Shown: piece after piece, positions 42,033-54,602 of the stretch
Layout of the letters: every line of letters starts with the position of its first letter
Numbering within the stretch: position 1 is the stretch's first letter
DNA from: Takifugu bimaculatus
Lineage: Eukaryota > Chordata > Actinopteri > Tetraodontiformes > Tetraodontidae
NCBI GenBank assembly: GCA_004026145.2
Contig: CP034985.2
Span: forward strand, 2,876,456 to 2,940,455
Reading direction: 5' to 3'
DNA: 64,000 nucleotides
Made by a program: the position numbers and the translations under genes
Notes under the pieces: model-generated
What the model was told of the DNA's origin: nothing
Seen by the model: the letters and a program-made list of their open reading frames with translations, nothing else
The model's database searches: none

Positions 42033-42154
42033 GGGGAGGTTTTCCTTGCCACTGTTGCTTGTCTGGGGTCAGGCCCTGGGATTCTGGAAAGCGCCTTGAA
42101 ACAATTTTGATTGTATAAGATGCTATATAAATAAAGATTGATTTGATTTGATTA
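42033..42154 (+). mobile_element. L2-like LINE 3' tail
   Basis: Contains gttttccttgccactgttgctt, ccctgggattctggaaag, cgccttgaaacaa and tgctatataaataaagattg, then ends in tttgatttgatt. This is the 3'-most 120 bp of the dispersed family and shows its short-repeat tail clearly. Confidence 0.7.
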
Positions 42155-43034
42155 GAACCTCAAACATCTTGATCGCAGATAGAACATTCAATAAAAATAT
42201 TTTTTTTCCCATAAATACACTTTTATCTTTACATAAAAAAATCTGTTTATCCTCATTAATAATTAATTATGTAAGTGCCAAAAAAGAAAGGCTCTAATCC
42301 ATTTCCCATTTTTAACTTTACAAACACTGGCCAATCACACCCAGGCTCTAAGATAATGTCACATGGGCACGTTGGTCCAAATGGGTGTCACTGCCAGTCA
42401 TTGGAGGGCTGATGGCCAATGGGAGAGCAAGAGAGGATAGGAGTTTTATTGTATTAGTGGACTATACAGGGTAATGGGCTAATCCAATCTGGATCAAGAC
42501 AGGTGGCATTAAGGTGGCAGCAGGCAAATGTGCACTTGGGATGTAGGTTTCAACAGGTTACAGGAGTAGGAGAAACCGAACACAATCAAAGGGATGTTAA
42601 CCTCGCAAATCAACGTACTCATTGTCACTCAACAGTTCATCTACTCTGCAAAATATTCACATGTCTGGATGCACAATTCCATTTTTATTTGAGATTTATA
42701 AATAGACAGCAGTTGAACACATTGGCTGCCAATGTTTCCTCCAAAACACAGTTGTAAAGATGGCTGCGCTGAAACATTAGAGAGAAAATCTCACCAACAG
42801 GCAAACAGTTGCTTGGTGGGATCAACTTTAGCATAAAAATACTGTCAGTACAGCTTCAGGCTAATCATGGATTCCAACTGCAGGAACCAAAAACCATATC
42901 TCAAGTTAGGCTAGCTCTTCATTTCAGTTAGCTTAACACTGAGATTCAATTACCATTTAAATCTAAATTTCCACAAATAAGGATTAGTACAGAAATAATT
43001 TTTCAGGAACAAGTGACAGCAAAAGCTGTTACAT

Positions 43035-45641
43035 TTATTCTGCATAGGCAGAACCACGACCAGGAACGGGGCTAGCAGCTAGAAGGTCATCTTTGGTAAA
43101 CTCTGAAGTCATGCAAGGCCTTTGTTCTGATTGGGTGCGACGAGAAGAATTGCTTGACCTTCGGACGAGAAGTCTCCCACGAAATCCAGAGGGGTGAGAG
43201 TTCTGTGATTCTTTGACACAGAAAACTGAGCGGGCAGCATTAAAGGACACAGACGGAACAATCACTTCCACATTGTTAAGCGTGGCACGTTCCACAAGTC
43301 TTGGGGAACCAGGGCGAGATGAGGGCCCCGATAAGTTCTGGGGTCTGAAGGTGGGAGGGCTTGGAAATCTGTGACAAACAGTAGGACAGGATGGTGGGAG
43401 GCGGACCCTGGAAACAGGTGGTGCAGTTATGGGCAGACTATTACCGGTACAAGGAAGCTCATCCTCAAAATATTCATTCTTGTCACACCTCTGGCCCATT
43501 CCAGCTTGTTCTGCGATTTGGTTTTCAGGAGATCTTGTTGCTTCAGAGATGTGAGGGACCTTACGTGTTTGTTGGTAAAGACTGCTGTGCTCAGTTTCCG
43601 GATGCATTTCTGCACTTTTCTCTCCTGAAACAGCATCCTGTCTGACAGGACAGGCCGGCAAGATAGTGATCAGTCTTTGTTGCACACTTGGGTGACTTGG
43701 CAGCACTTCCACATTCTGCACAGAGGCCTTCAGGCGCTGGGAAATTCTGTTGCTTTGAATTATAATTGGTGGACTCCAACCAGAATTTTCCTTTACCCTT
43801 CCTTCATTTCCTTCAGTGTCCTCAGTTGCCTGGAAAGAATCATCCATCAGAACTTCAGGGGGTGGCGGTGGTAAGCTGTCTGCATCTAGATCCTCCCTGC
43901 TGTCTGGCCAGCTATTGTTGTTATTGTTTCCACTGATAATTGAAGTCCTCTCATTACTTTTTCCTGTGTCAGATAAAAACCCAACCCCACTTTTTTTGGA
44001 CGTCTTGATGTGAGGCAGAATTTTAGCAAGGTTTTGTCCTGGCCTACCATCAGCGCCTTGGCTAAAAGTATTTATTAGCTTTCGTACAGATGTGCTGTTG
44101 GGGGGTTGGGGACAAATACTTGGTAAGGTACATGATGAGTGAGTTTCTTGTGAAAAACCTTTCTGTGAACTACTCAATGAGTGTCGTCTAAATACGGGCT
44201 TAAGTGGGTTATGCTCAAGTCCCACGGGCTGTTTATATCCGTCAGTTTGAATCTTTTGCATTTGCCTGTCCAATTCCTTCTTGCTCCTGTGTAACTCCCC
44301 TTTGATGTTTCCACAGTTGGGCGAAAAGCGCTTCGTGTTGGTTGCAGTGAGAGGTCGTTTGAGCGTCGGCTGCAGGTCTTTCTCGTAATTAGCTTGTAAA
44401 TAGAGAAAGGAATGACTCGGATCTGGAGGGGAAGAGTTTGATCTATTCCTTGTAGGTGTATCATCATCTAAATCCTCATATTCTTCATCATCGTCATCAT
44501 CATCATCTTCTTCGTCTTCTCCATCACGTACATTACGGCCTGCCAGATTTGTTGAGCTGCAGGGCGGACTATTATTTGTACCACGTATGATGATTCCAGA
44601 ACCACAACTACTGGATCCAGCACTCCCTCTGTGGCGGTGCCTCTCCGACCCTGGGAGGCTTTCATTTTCTCCCCCAATACCACTGTCCTCACTGTGCAAT
44701 GCTGAATCCTCAGGGTTAAATTTCCTCATGGCAGCGCCCTCTATACGTGCCAGCACCTGAGTCAACCTCTGCTCTACAGTCCGTTTGGCCTGCAGCTTCT
44801 CAAAAAGCACTTTTGAAAGGAAAGCATAGTACTCAACTGCATCCTCAAGAGTGGTGTCACCCAATTCTTGGACCGAGTTTCCTACGAGCCTCATTTTTTC
44901 CACTGAATGCTGGAGCAGTTGCTGCAAAAGATCGGGTGGTGGATCCGGAGGTCTGGCTGTGCCCATGGTCTGCTTCATTTGCATAACTGGCCCCATCATC
45001 CCAGAAGGCAAGGCCATAGAGTCTCCATATTCTTTCATCATGAGGTCTCCTTCCTCAGCCAGTTCTTCTAGAGCCTGGTTGATCTCTTCAAATCGCATCA
45101 CCAAAGCAGACATCATAGGTTGAAGAGAAAGCTGTGTCTGTGCAGCCTGGTCCAACAGGCCCAAAAGAGTTTCATATTTTGAGATACTTGGATTCAGATA
45201 GGCATAAGCCGCCTGGTGAGCCCTCACTGTCTGTGGCGGGAAGTCCAGCTTTACTCGACTAATAGCAAACCTTTGCTTTTCAGGCAATCTTTTCTTCCCT
45301 TTGTTTTTCTTTCTTTTCTTGGGATTTTTACTCCCAGCAGCTTGTACCACTCCATCACCTCTTTCTTGGGTTGTCTCAGTCGCCTGCTTTTCTTTACTGT
45401 CCTCTGGACTTTGCTCAGCTGTTGTGTTGGAGGTCAACTCGGACAATCTATCCCCCGTCACTGGTTGTTCTTCAGTTAGTGTAGGTAATTTATTTTCTTT
45501 CTCATCAATCGTCAAATCTATGCTCTTTACTGCATCACTGGAATGAGTTGCTTCCTGTGGCACCTCAGCTGGCAAAGCCCCTTGGGATCCAGGATTTTCT
45601 GGCTTTGAAAATAACTTTCCTTTGGATGGAGAGCAGCCCAT
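43035..45641 (-). CDS. pcare: Photoreceptor cilium actin regulator (C2orf71 homologue)
   Basis: An 868-aa single-exon reading frame. PCARE acts at the photoreceptor connecting cilium and outer-segment base, where it recruits the actin machinery (WASF3) for disc formation. The N-terminus MGCSPSKG is a myristoylation (Gly2) plus palmitoylation (Cys3) signal, as in PCARE. The conserved helical core follows: VKLDFPPQTVRAHQAAYAYL, SISKYETLLGLLDQA, FEEINQALEELAEEG and LLQQLLQHSVEKM. Then come the hallmark HSEDSGIGGENES, an acidic D/E run, VRKLINTFS and LPPPPPEVLMDDSF. Human PCARE is longer (1288 aa) with a proline-rich tail, so the fish protein is short at the C-terminus. The human gene has a small second exon; none was identified here, and the TAA at 43035 is taken as the end. 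Teleosts may have more than one pcare copy. Confidence 0.92.
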   Translation of the reverse strand: MGCSPSKGKLFSKPENPGSQGALPAEVPQEATHSSDAVKSIDLTIDEKENKLPTLTEEQPVTGDRLSELTSNTTAEQSPEDSKEKQATETTQERGDGVVQAAGSKNPKKRKKNKGKKRLPEKQRFAISRVKLDFPPQTVRAHQAAYAYLNPSISKYETLLGLLDQAAQTQLSLQPMMSALVMRFEEINQALEELAEEGDLMMKEYGDSMALPSGMMGPVMQMKQTMGTARPPDPPPDLLQQLLQHSVEKMRLVGNSVQELGDTTLEDAVEYYAFLSKVLFEKLQAKRTVEQRLTQVLARIEGAAMRKFNPEDSALHSEDSGIGGENESLPGSERHRHRGSAGSSSCGSGIIIRGTNNSPPCSSTNLAGRNVRDGEDEEDDDDDDDEEYEDLDDDTPTRNRSNSSPPDPSHSFLYLQANYEKDLQPTLKRPLTATNTKRFSPNCGNIKGELHRSKKELDRQMQKIQTDGYKQPVGLEHNPLKPVFRRHSLSSSQKGFSQETHSSCTLPSICPQPPNSTSVRKLINTFSQGADGRPGQNLAKILPHIKTSKKSGVGFLSDTGKSNERTSIISGNNNNNSWPDSREDLDADSLPPPPPEVLMDDSFQATEDTEGNEGRVKENSGWSPPIIIQSNRISQRLKASVQNVEVLPSHPSVQQRLITILPACPVRQDAVSGEKSAEMHPETEHSSLYQQTRKVPHISEATRSPENQIAEQAGMGQRCDKNEYFEDELPCTGNSLPITAPPVSRVRLPPSCPTVCHRFPSPPTFRPQNLSGPSSRPGSPRLVERATLNNVEVIVPSVSFNAARSVFCVKESQNSHPSGFRGRLLVRRSSNSSRRTQSEQRPCMTSEFTKDDLLAASPVPGRGSAYAE

Positions 45642-47723
45642 TTTCTATGCTTAAATGATCTTCTGAAATTCCAAAATAATCTTTTCCAAAAGAAAAATAA
45701 ACTAGAACAAAAAGATAAAGCCAAAGCAAGAATCCATAGATATCTGCATAAAAGATCCCTGCAACTTGTAGATTGAAAGAGCTGTCGTCCTGGGACGGCG
45801 GTGAGGAGTTGAGAGGATAAGACAGATTGGAGGATTGGAGGGATTCTCACCTGTCTTTCTTTCAGCCTGGACAGATGGTCATGCTAAATGCATGAACACA
45901 CACATCCATGCGTGTACACAAGGTCTGTGTTGGTGTACACGTACAAACACACACTCGTAAGACTTTAAGCTTATCAGTCTAATCAGACCCAACTTTGTCA
46001 GGTGCTGCGTTAATCCTCAGCTGTGCTGTTGACATGTGAAAATAATGGTTTCGCTCGGGAGATAAACAGCTAAAATGACTGACCTGATGCCTCCAGGGAA
46101 TACTATAGAATGATATGTGTTACCCAGTACCCCTTAACCTAAACCTCATATTGTACATAAATGACTCGCTGTAATCACAACCCTAGCCTTCCCCTTAAAA
46201 CCAAACTTCAACCTTCAACTGGCCGCATGAATTTGCAAGGAGTAACCAAAATGTCCTCACCTCTGAGTTTGATTGAATCAGGTAAATAAGAGCAATTAAG
46301 ATGGGGTTTTGCATGTGCAGCTAATACACAATATTTGAAAGTCATTTCTTGGCCAGATCTAAGAACCCACCTACCCACCTACACCAATAAACTAGGCCAG
46401 TAAATACACAAAGCAGGTAGTGGGTCACATTTTTTTAGTGCTATATTATCTTAAAAAAAAGTCTTATTGTGCTTTATAGTTTCTCATGGCAAACATTTTA
46501 TCCTCAGTTGGGTTTTTGATTATTTTTTCTAGTAGAAAATTATGGCTTAATGGATGAAGTAAATAATAGCTAATTTGTTTAGTGGTGTTTTTGTAGTCTA
46601 GTTTTAGTTGTAAAAACCAATGTAAATTTTCTATGTGAGCGCTGATTTGAGCCCATTGTTATGATCAGAATCTGTTAAAAGTGTGACAGTTTGTTATAAT
46701 TTTGTTTGCTCAGATACTGCTCAGAGGTAAAACAAAGAGCTGATTGTAACACTGAATTTAACCATTTTAAAGCTACACATATGGTTTTTGAGAACAGTAA
46801 CATAATTGAGTCACTAACTATCTTAAAGTATTTGGCTAATCCTCAACACCCACGCACCGATGTATCACAGAAACAGCAGCAGGAGCACCAGATGACAAAC
46901 GCTGGGGTGTGAACCTCTTAACAGTGCATTCTGATTTTCTGGTTTGATGTAAATGGTATGTGATACAGATCTGCAGTCAGCTCATCAAGATCAAGCAGGA
47001 AAAAAATGTTAACATACTTTTGTTAAGAGTAGGTGCACTGCAAACTGAGGAAGTTTAAAAATACAAAAATAAACCTTTAAGACCTTGACTGTTAAAGAAA
47101 TCGTTTTACCATTTCTGAAAAGCCCTAATGTTGGTAATCACACAGTAGATAACTGGGTTTTAGAACATGGAACAAAGGAAGATGTTTTTCTTAGTCTTTG
47201 GGTCAGTCGGGTTAAGCTGCCTGTGGTTGTGCAAGACTGAGGCTTCTGTTTTATCAGCATGACAAATTGCTAATGCCTGTGAATGGGATCAGTGCTGTGC
47301 TATTCCTGTTTTTCCAGTGTTTTCTCTCAGGCTTACACAACATGGGTGCAATGAAGCCTCAACTCATGGAAAGTAAAGCAAACAGGTCCAAGTGTGGTGC
47401 ACAGCTAAGACAGTAAGAGTACACAGATTTTTAAAGTGAATCACATTTTTTTCTGTTTTTCCTTCTATTAATTCTTGACTTACATGTCATGTTTGAAGCT
47501 AGTTGACTTTGCATGTAGGGAATGATCAGGCAGCGCCTAAAGACGCACAGTTGTGCAGATTTTGTTGAACCATGTCTTGGACAGACGGTTAGGGTTTGAC
47601 AAACAGACAGCAACCACATTAGTCACTTTCACAATTCATTCATAGTTTAGGTGTAGTGGGCAACTTTACAGTGCTTCCAGTACAAAAACAAGAAAAAAAA
47701 GGGATTTACTTTGACCAAAGAAT
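45642..47723. other. Intergenic between pcare and the class C receptor
   Basis: The left 250 bp or so should contain the pcare 5' UTR and promoter on the minus strand. The right end should contain the receptor's 3' UTR. The middle is AT-rich, with no ORF of recognisable content and no transposon termini. The short ORF at 46706-46912 is unsupported. Confidence 0.5.
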
Positions 47724-49370
47724 TCAGAGGGATATACTTCTACATCTCTTTGTGAGTTTTGGTCCCTTCTTATTAGAGAAAAAAGGAAAATAGCCCCCTT
47801 CTCTAGGCACTGGTGTCAGAACTAAACCTGAGGCAGCAGCATTATCCTTACTGCTGTATCCTGACATCCCCAATATAGTTGTTGTACTTAAATTGGAGAA
47901 GCTGTCCGTCCTCTGCGTGGATATGGTCATTTGAGGGTCGAACATGTCTGTTGTCGAGTCTGATGTAAGACTTAAGCTCCTTTCCACAATCGTCTCCATT
48001 GTTTCAATTTTTATCTTCCGAAGTGCTTCATAGCACTTGGGTAAAAAATGACAGAAGATGATGCCATAGGTTGAGACAAGGATAGCAGAAGCCTGCACAG
48101 CTGTTCCTTCTTCATGGTTGGTGATGTAAACAGGGATAAAACACACCCACACAAACAAATACATCAGCATGCTGAAAATGATGTAGCCCGTTTCACTGAA
48201 TTCATGGGGAACTTTACGGCTCTTGAAGGCCAGGAGGAATCCAATAAGTGCTAACAGACCTATGTAGCCCAACATAATTCCATAACCAATGTACGTGGCG
48301 CCCTCGCGACACTGAAGGATTTTCTTCATACTTTGCGGGGATGGAGGACTGCCTTCAACATATGGAGAATCAAAGATCATCCAGAGAAGGCAGATGATCA
48401 CTTGTAGAGCAGTAATGATGGTGACAATCACAGGGGGGTTGTAAAGTTTGTGTAGTTGCCTGTTTGTCATCTGTCCAAAGGGACGGAAGGCCAGAAAGAA
48501 ACGGAAGGCCTTGACTAGAATGCAGGACACGCACAGGGTAAAGCCCATTGCATACATCAGGTGACGTGCACAACAAAGATACACTGTGGGCTTACCCATG
48601 AAGCAAATGACGCTCGCAAAACTGACTGCCAGACCAACTATCATCACACAAGACAGTCTAACCTCAGCTCGTTTCATTGGTGGAGAGTCTCTGTGCACTA
48701 AGAAGATTATCAAAATGACAATCAAAAGTAAGATCCCAAAGCTCGCCGCTGTTGTCAGGGTGATGGGATAAGGATCACTCCATTTGAGGTAGGACTCCCA
48801 CCTTGGCTCACAGTGATTCCATCCCTTAAGGGACCATGTTCCGTTAGGGCATTTTTTGCAGTCAACAAGATCTATTAGGGAAAAATGACAGATTTACAGG
48901 AGTTAAAGGACTCCATAGTCATCTTAAGTTAATTTGATTTGTCCCAAATCATCCCGACATTAGGCTAAAATTAGCACACCCTCGTTAGAATGAGACCTGA
49001 TGTGAGCGGGAATGGACAGTAAAATCAAACAGAGCATCAGTATATAAAACAGACATACCCCATTTGTCCGCATATGTCCCGTCATGACAGGGGTTGCAAG
49101 TGTAACAGCAGGAAACGTTCAGAATCTTCTTTATCGAGCCTGGAGGGCATCTCTTTGAACATCGAGACTGAGGGGCCTGGGAACAAAACAAGAGTACCCA
49201 GAGGTACATCAGGGCGGCAAAGCAATGTCACAGTACCTAAAAGGTCATGGTAAGCGTGACAACATTGTTTTAATGCATGAAAATGTGCACTATTTTGCAT
49301 TATGCATCATTCTCATTTCCATTTTATAGTTTATTTAGTTTATACTGCATTACACCACACCTGACCCTTA

Positions 49371-49410
<40 letters not shown>

Positions 49411-52400
49411 ATGAAAGCAGTATAACAATATAACTGTCAGCTTATATTATTATTGTTGTTGTTATTGTTATGGTTGTTGTCATTAATGATACTAGTAATA
49501 ATAAGAAGAAGAATGAATGAGTGGGTCTTACTGTGGTGTTTCCTGTTGAAATCCAGGTGACATTCTGGACAGTGAGTCTTACTTGCTTATCAAGGACGGC
49601 ATATTTTCCAATTTTCTGAAAGCTCCTGTGGTTTCCATCCACTTCCCACCAGATCAAGTCATAGCCACTGACAAAATCACCATTTTCATCAAAAAATAAA
49701 GTATTGTTTTCAAAGGTGAACTTAACCTTCTTCAGTTCTTCAAGAAGCTGTGAAGCGAGAGAAGAATGTTAGTTAATCCCAATGTAGTAGCCAGAAAATG
49801 GTCTTTTTTCGTATGGAGATCTACCTTCCAAGGTGGGAAGTTCAGTTCTCCTGAACACATGGAGCTGTTGCACTTCAGCAGCTTCTGAAGAGCGTATGCC
49901 AAGGCCCACACTGCTTCTCTGCTGGCTAGAGCGCTGCTGGTGTCCAGATAATTTACAAGATAGGCGTCATTCTGAGTGTGTGGATCTTCCATATTGCATG
50001 CATTAGGAGATTTGATTTTCAAGAGCTGAGGTGGGGGGCAGTGGGGTGGGGGCTTAACTGAGAAGCATTCTGGGGTGCAGTTGAATCTCAGGTTTTTGTA
50101 TTCTTCAATGAAGCTGTTGTTCCCTCCTGGTGTTGCTATGAGATTTGTGAGATAATTGTCAAATGCTTTGCTCTTATGCGAAATAAAGGTCAGGCCCAAA
50201 ATGTCTCCCACCATGTTAATGCCCTCCATCTTGGACACCAGGGAACTTTGGGACCAGGCTTCGCTGGAGATCCATGTCCTTGTTGTGTGGGTCCGGATCA
50301 TTTCCTTAAACAGGGCCTCCACCAGCTCTGGCCTGAGAATCAGCAATACCACCTGGGCACTGGAGGAAATGATTTGCTGGCTAACGCGTTGGATGTATTG
50401 TAATGAATATGAAGGATTTTCAGAATGTGGAAGCATCTCCTGGTAGGCCAAGCACACGTTACTGTCTGCAGCATCATCTAAAAAGCTCTGGAACGCTCCT
50501 CTTCCATATTCTCCATCCTCGTAGACAATTCCAACCCAGTTCCAACCGTAGTAATTCATCAGTTTTGCTATTGCTTTCATCTGGTGTTTGTCACTGGGGA
50601 CAGTTCGCAAGAAAACTGGGTAGTGGATCTTATCGCTCAGTTTAGGTGAGGATGAAGCACTACTCATCTGAAAATCAGGAAATATATGAGCAAAGTTAAA
50701 TATGCAGAACTTGCACGAATAAAAATTCAGAGAAGCTTTTGGACCCAGTTTGACCCATATAATTATGATCAATCTCCACTGTAGAAATGTAACACAGAGA
50801 TCATCTAATCTCGCACATTAAGCTGAAACAGCTCATATAACAATCTGAATTATGCTGCAAGGAAAAACTGAAAACACTACATTGACCTCTACTGCCTGTG
50901 TGCTGTCCTCACACCAAGTAACATATGAGGCTAGATAGCCAGCGAACAAACCCAAAAGATCTCTGAACAAGGTGTACTTTTACTGAACATCTTTGGCAAG
51001 TGGTATTTCGTAACTGAAATGTACAGAAAAAGTAAAATAAATTACTGGCTAATACAGAACAACATACTTAACAATTAGTCTCGCTTACGTTTACAATACA
51101 TTTCACCTTAACAGTCAAATACTTTCAACTTGTATCCAAGTGTTTACTGCACACATTGACACTTAAAGACGAAAGTTTCAACAAGGCACAAGTGCTTTTA
51201 GTCACATTCAGCGTGAACATTAGTTGCTTTTCTCATCTTAACTTTTAGAAACACTGTTGCCAATGTTACCACCAGAATTCCCAAGGTAGTTTTCGGGTAA
51301 GAGCGCTCACTTGTTCATGCTTTTCATATACAAAACATACCAAAACCTGAGATTCAACTCAGTTCAAAATCCTAAATGAATTTTTTTAAACATTTTTACT
51401 TACTTATTCATAAACTCATTTGTGTAACTATTTACTTAAGTTGTTTTCTCATGACTTAATTACTACCTTTAACCAAAAGGCATCACAGCTTGTACTAGTT
51501 TTACTACTACTGATAACTATCTGATGACTCTGAATGACTAGTTTTAGTATCAAATTTATGCAATCCACAAATTCTAATATTTTCCCTTTGAGCCAGATAT
51601 TAATGCAGAAGAGTCAATAGTCATATATGCAACGCAAACACCTTCAACTTGCCATGATAAAGCTTTGTGCAAAGGTATGCTTGACTTGCCTTAAGGAGAG
51701 GATTATGGCATTATCAACAAAATATTATTTCAGACACTATGGTACTACTTAAGGACCAACATTTTCAACCAAATGTCAAATTTTCACAAGTTGAATGTTC
51801 ATAACTGCATGTATAACACACAAGAGTAATTTAGAATTTAGTAATTTAGAATATAAAATACTTAATCATCATGTGTGTAATAACAATAAAGAAAATCCAG
51901 ATAGAGATTTTTTTTTTTTTTTTTTTAAAGCAGAATGAAGCAAAAATAACAGCAAGCAGTGAACATCTGCCTCCAGAAATGTGCTATTAAATGTTGTGGA
52001 TACATAATTTGTGAAGCTATGTTTATCATGTATGTTCACCAGCTGAGTACTAGCAGAGATCAGAGGCGCAACATTAAATACTAAATACAGTCTTTGTCAC
52101 TTACCAGGGGTACCATGTACACGTTCAGCAGTCTGGACACAGTGACGGCCACTTCTGAATGCAACGCTCCCAAAAACATCTTGACCTTGGGCCTGAAGTC
52201 GATGTAGCCACATGTGGCAGTCGGGGAATGGTGTATTGAGAGCATTTGCTCCACACTCTGCAGAGCTTTGCTGGCATGTGAGCACGTGTCACACATCAGG
52301 TATCCAAGACGCACTCCTGGGAGCAATCCTGCTGCGTTTATTGCCTCAATTTCATAAATCGCACCTAAAGACGTCATGAATGACTCCAGGTCAAAACTGA

Positions 52401-53178
52401 AAATGGAACAAAAGTAATTACTGTAATAAATACTGTGGTCAAATATAAAAGGCTGCATTTTCCCCTAAATGGATCATTTTGAGTGAATACTCCATCTTAC
52501 AGTGTTTTTAGACTAGTTTACTTTCATTCCAATCCTTCTTTAAATTTGTGCCACATCCTTAGTTACTTAAATATACACATTTACTCCTAAATAAAGGGAC
52601 ACGTTTATGAATAATATGAAACCAACAAAAAGATATAAAGACTAAATCTAAATCATCCTGAATGCATTCACAAAAATAAATGAGTGAAAATTTATGACTG
52701 ACCTTTGTGAGACTTTCGACAGAAAATAATGAAAATATTAAATATGCTTTTGAATGTTGACATTGGCATATCTCGTATGTATATATTGTTTAAAAACTGC
52801 AATGGTTCCATTGAATAAATGTGTAATTATTGCTCTTTTTTCGTACTTTCGGTTTTTAATTGTGAAATAACCTAGTTTGAAAAAAATGTTACTTACGTGG
52901 AGGCAGAGGTTGCAATTAAGTGAAAAAATATAAAATAATGACAATACTTACAAAGAGCAAGTGAAGAGTTCTGGTCTTATTCGATCCTGAATGTTATTCA
53001 CTTTATAATGGATTGGCCAGATGAAACCTATCTCAATGTCCCCAGGGGCCTGGGCCCCACAGTTACAATGTGCAGAGTTGACCCCATCCCCGTGAGCAGT
53101 GATGCTGCTCAGCACTATCAGGGACAAAAGAAGGCTGCGTGACACCAGACATGCCTGCATCTTTAGGGATGTGAACAA
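47724..53178 (-). CDS. Class C GPCR of the GPRC6A / OlfC (V2R-like) group
   Basis: Six coding exons in the canonical class C layout: 52952-53178, 52105-52396, 49825-50667, 49532-49747, 49059-49176 and 47724-48871. They total 2844 nt, 947 aa (941 if the second ATG at 53160 is used). A signal peptide (LVSRSLLLSLIVLSSITAHG) precedes the Venus-flytrap domain, with GDIEIGFIWPIH, INAAGLLPGVRLGY, FLRTVPSDKHQMKAIA, YYGWNWVGIVYEDGEYGR and TRTWISSEAW. The nine-cysteine linker (CSKRCPPGS...CCYTCNPC...CKKCPNGTW) is next. The 7TM domain occupies about residues 595-850 (GFTLCVSCILVKAFRFFLAF, FIPVYITN, FLPKCYEALR), before a Ser/Thr-rich tail. Such receptors sense amino acids or related ligands. Whether this is a GPRC6A relative, an olfactory OlfC or a T1R-like taste receptor cannot be decided by eye. 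No defects were seen. Confidence 0.88.
49372..49407. repeat. (TG)n microsatellite
   Basis: About 18 TG units in the intron between the fourth and fifth coding exons of the class C receptor. Confidence 0.95.
50668..52104. other. Class C receptor intron 2
   Basis: A 1.4-kb AT-rich intron with a poly-T run at about 51908-51926. No ORF, repeat family or RNA gene was recognised. Confidence 0.6.
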
Positions 53179-53881
53179 AGCTCTTCATGTGGGGACACTT
53201 TTGTCAACCTATGGTGGAATTTGGGAGGTGCTAATAAAACAAACTAAAACCTGTTTTTGTACGGCTGATAGAGTTCCATAAATTGTCCTCGGGACATTTT
53301 GACAGATGCAGGAGGAAGTGGAAATGTTTTCAAACAAAGTAAACATGGTGATAAGGAGTCAGGATTTTTCTGAAGGTCATTCAGAACACTCAAGGACAGA
53401 GTAAAGGATCAGACCGTGAGACAGTCAGACAATCTACATAAAGCACAATAAACAGGAGACTAAAAGCAGCACAAAACATTAAAGTGGCCTAGAAAGAAGA
53501 AAGGATTTGCATCTGAAATTAAATAGACTATTCTAACCTAAACATATGAGTTATAGGTCTGTGAGTGAAAAGAGGGAGAAAGGCAATATCACAGGGTCAT
53601 AAGTTCCAGAGCCGCTGAACGCTGACAGACTAAAGGAGGGAGGAAAAATGCTCAAGAAGAGAAGTGGCGAGAGGGAACAAGGATGCTGGAGGTATGTTGG
53701 GAAGGAAGCAAGATGATTAATGTTGCGTGACTGATGCCGCGACTGGAATGACACCCAAACTCTTGAAGTGACAGAAAATAGGTGCCAAGGAGCTGTTTTA
53801 TCAATACGTAATTCAAGGAAATTAGTGAACAAGGAGTTTAATTCATGAAGGCAGTCTGTGAGGGAAGAAGGTGGTAGGAGG
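53179..53881. other. Upstream flank of the class C receptor
   Basis: Contains the receptor's 5' UTR/promoter on the minus strand, then unique-looking sequence up to the LTR. No gene recognised. Confidence 0.5.
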
Positions 53882-54600
53882 TGTCACAGCCCCATTCCCC
53901 CAGTTCCCTCCTGTCCCTCTGCCCCAGTAATTTTCCACTCTCCCTGCCTCTGCTCCACTTTACCTGCCAGCCACTCCCACCCCATCAGCTCAACTCCACT
54001 CACCTGCAAGCACAGCTGCAGCTTATTCCCAACCAGCCCTGCTTATAAGCCTCCCCTGCACTCTCAGTCTTTGATAGATTGTTCTTCTGCGTCGATGCGA
54101 GACTTTCCAGCGTTATTTCCTTGCCTGCCGGATTATCTGTTACCGACCCTGCCTGTCTTCGTTCTGCCTGCCTCGCCTGTTCCCTGGACAACCTACCTGC
54201 TTTCTGCCCTGACTACGACTTCTGCCTCAGCGTTTCTGGTTCCTGTCTGCTCACCTGGTTTTGACTTCTCCGCCTGGCCCCGACTTCGCTGCTGCTCGTC
54301 CCCAGTCTGCTCTGCTACATCGTCAACCTCCTCTCCTGTAAGCCCCTTTCTGTCACTACTGCCCACTGTAAGCAGAACTGCAGGATTTACGTTCTTCCGC
54401 CTTGGTTCCGCATTCCGGCTCTGCTCGACCCACTCCCCGAGCCTGCAACCCATAGACTTTGTGCGGGCCCTGAGCCTGAAGAACGGACTATTTCCTGTGT
54501 TTCCTTGTCTGCCTGAGTTCCTGTTTGCCCGTGTGCTAATAAAAGTCATTACCACGGTCCAGCTTTCCAGAGTGCTGCTTTTGGGTCCTAATCTGACCAA
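53882..54600 (+). repeat. 5' LTR of the Ty3/gypsy element
   Basis: Starts at TGTCACAG and contains an AATAAA-type signal at about 54536. It ends just before the gag ATG at 54603; the exact right border is not fixed. A 280-codon plus-strand frame (53858-54700) runs across it but encodes proline/serine-rich LTR translation, not a known protein. Confidence 0.65.
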
Positions 54601-54602
54601 AC

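Larger units (their letters stand above)
40432..43034. other. znf292 promoter side and pcare 3' flank
   Basis: The first 100 bp or so upstream of the znf292 ATG includes cccacgtcac, a CRE/E-box-like word. An aaat microsatellite follows (40663-40684). After that come AT-rich DNA, the (GGAT)n array and an L2 tail. The right end is expected to contain the pcare 3' UTR on the minus strand. No gene recognised. Confidence 0.5.
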
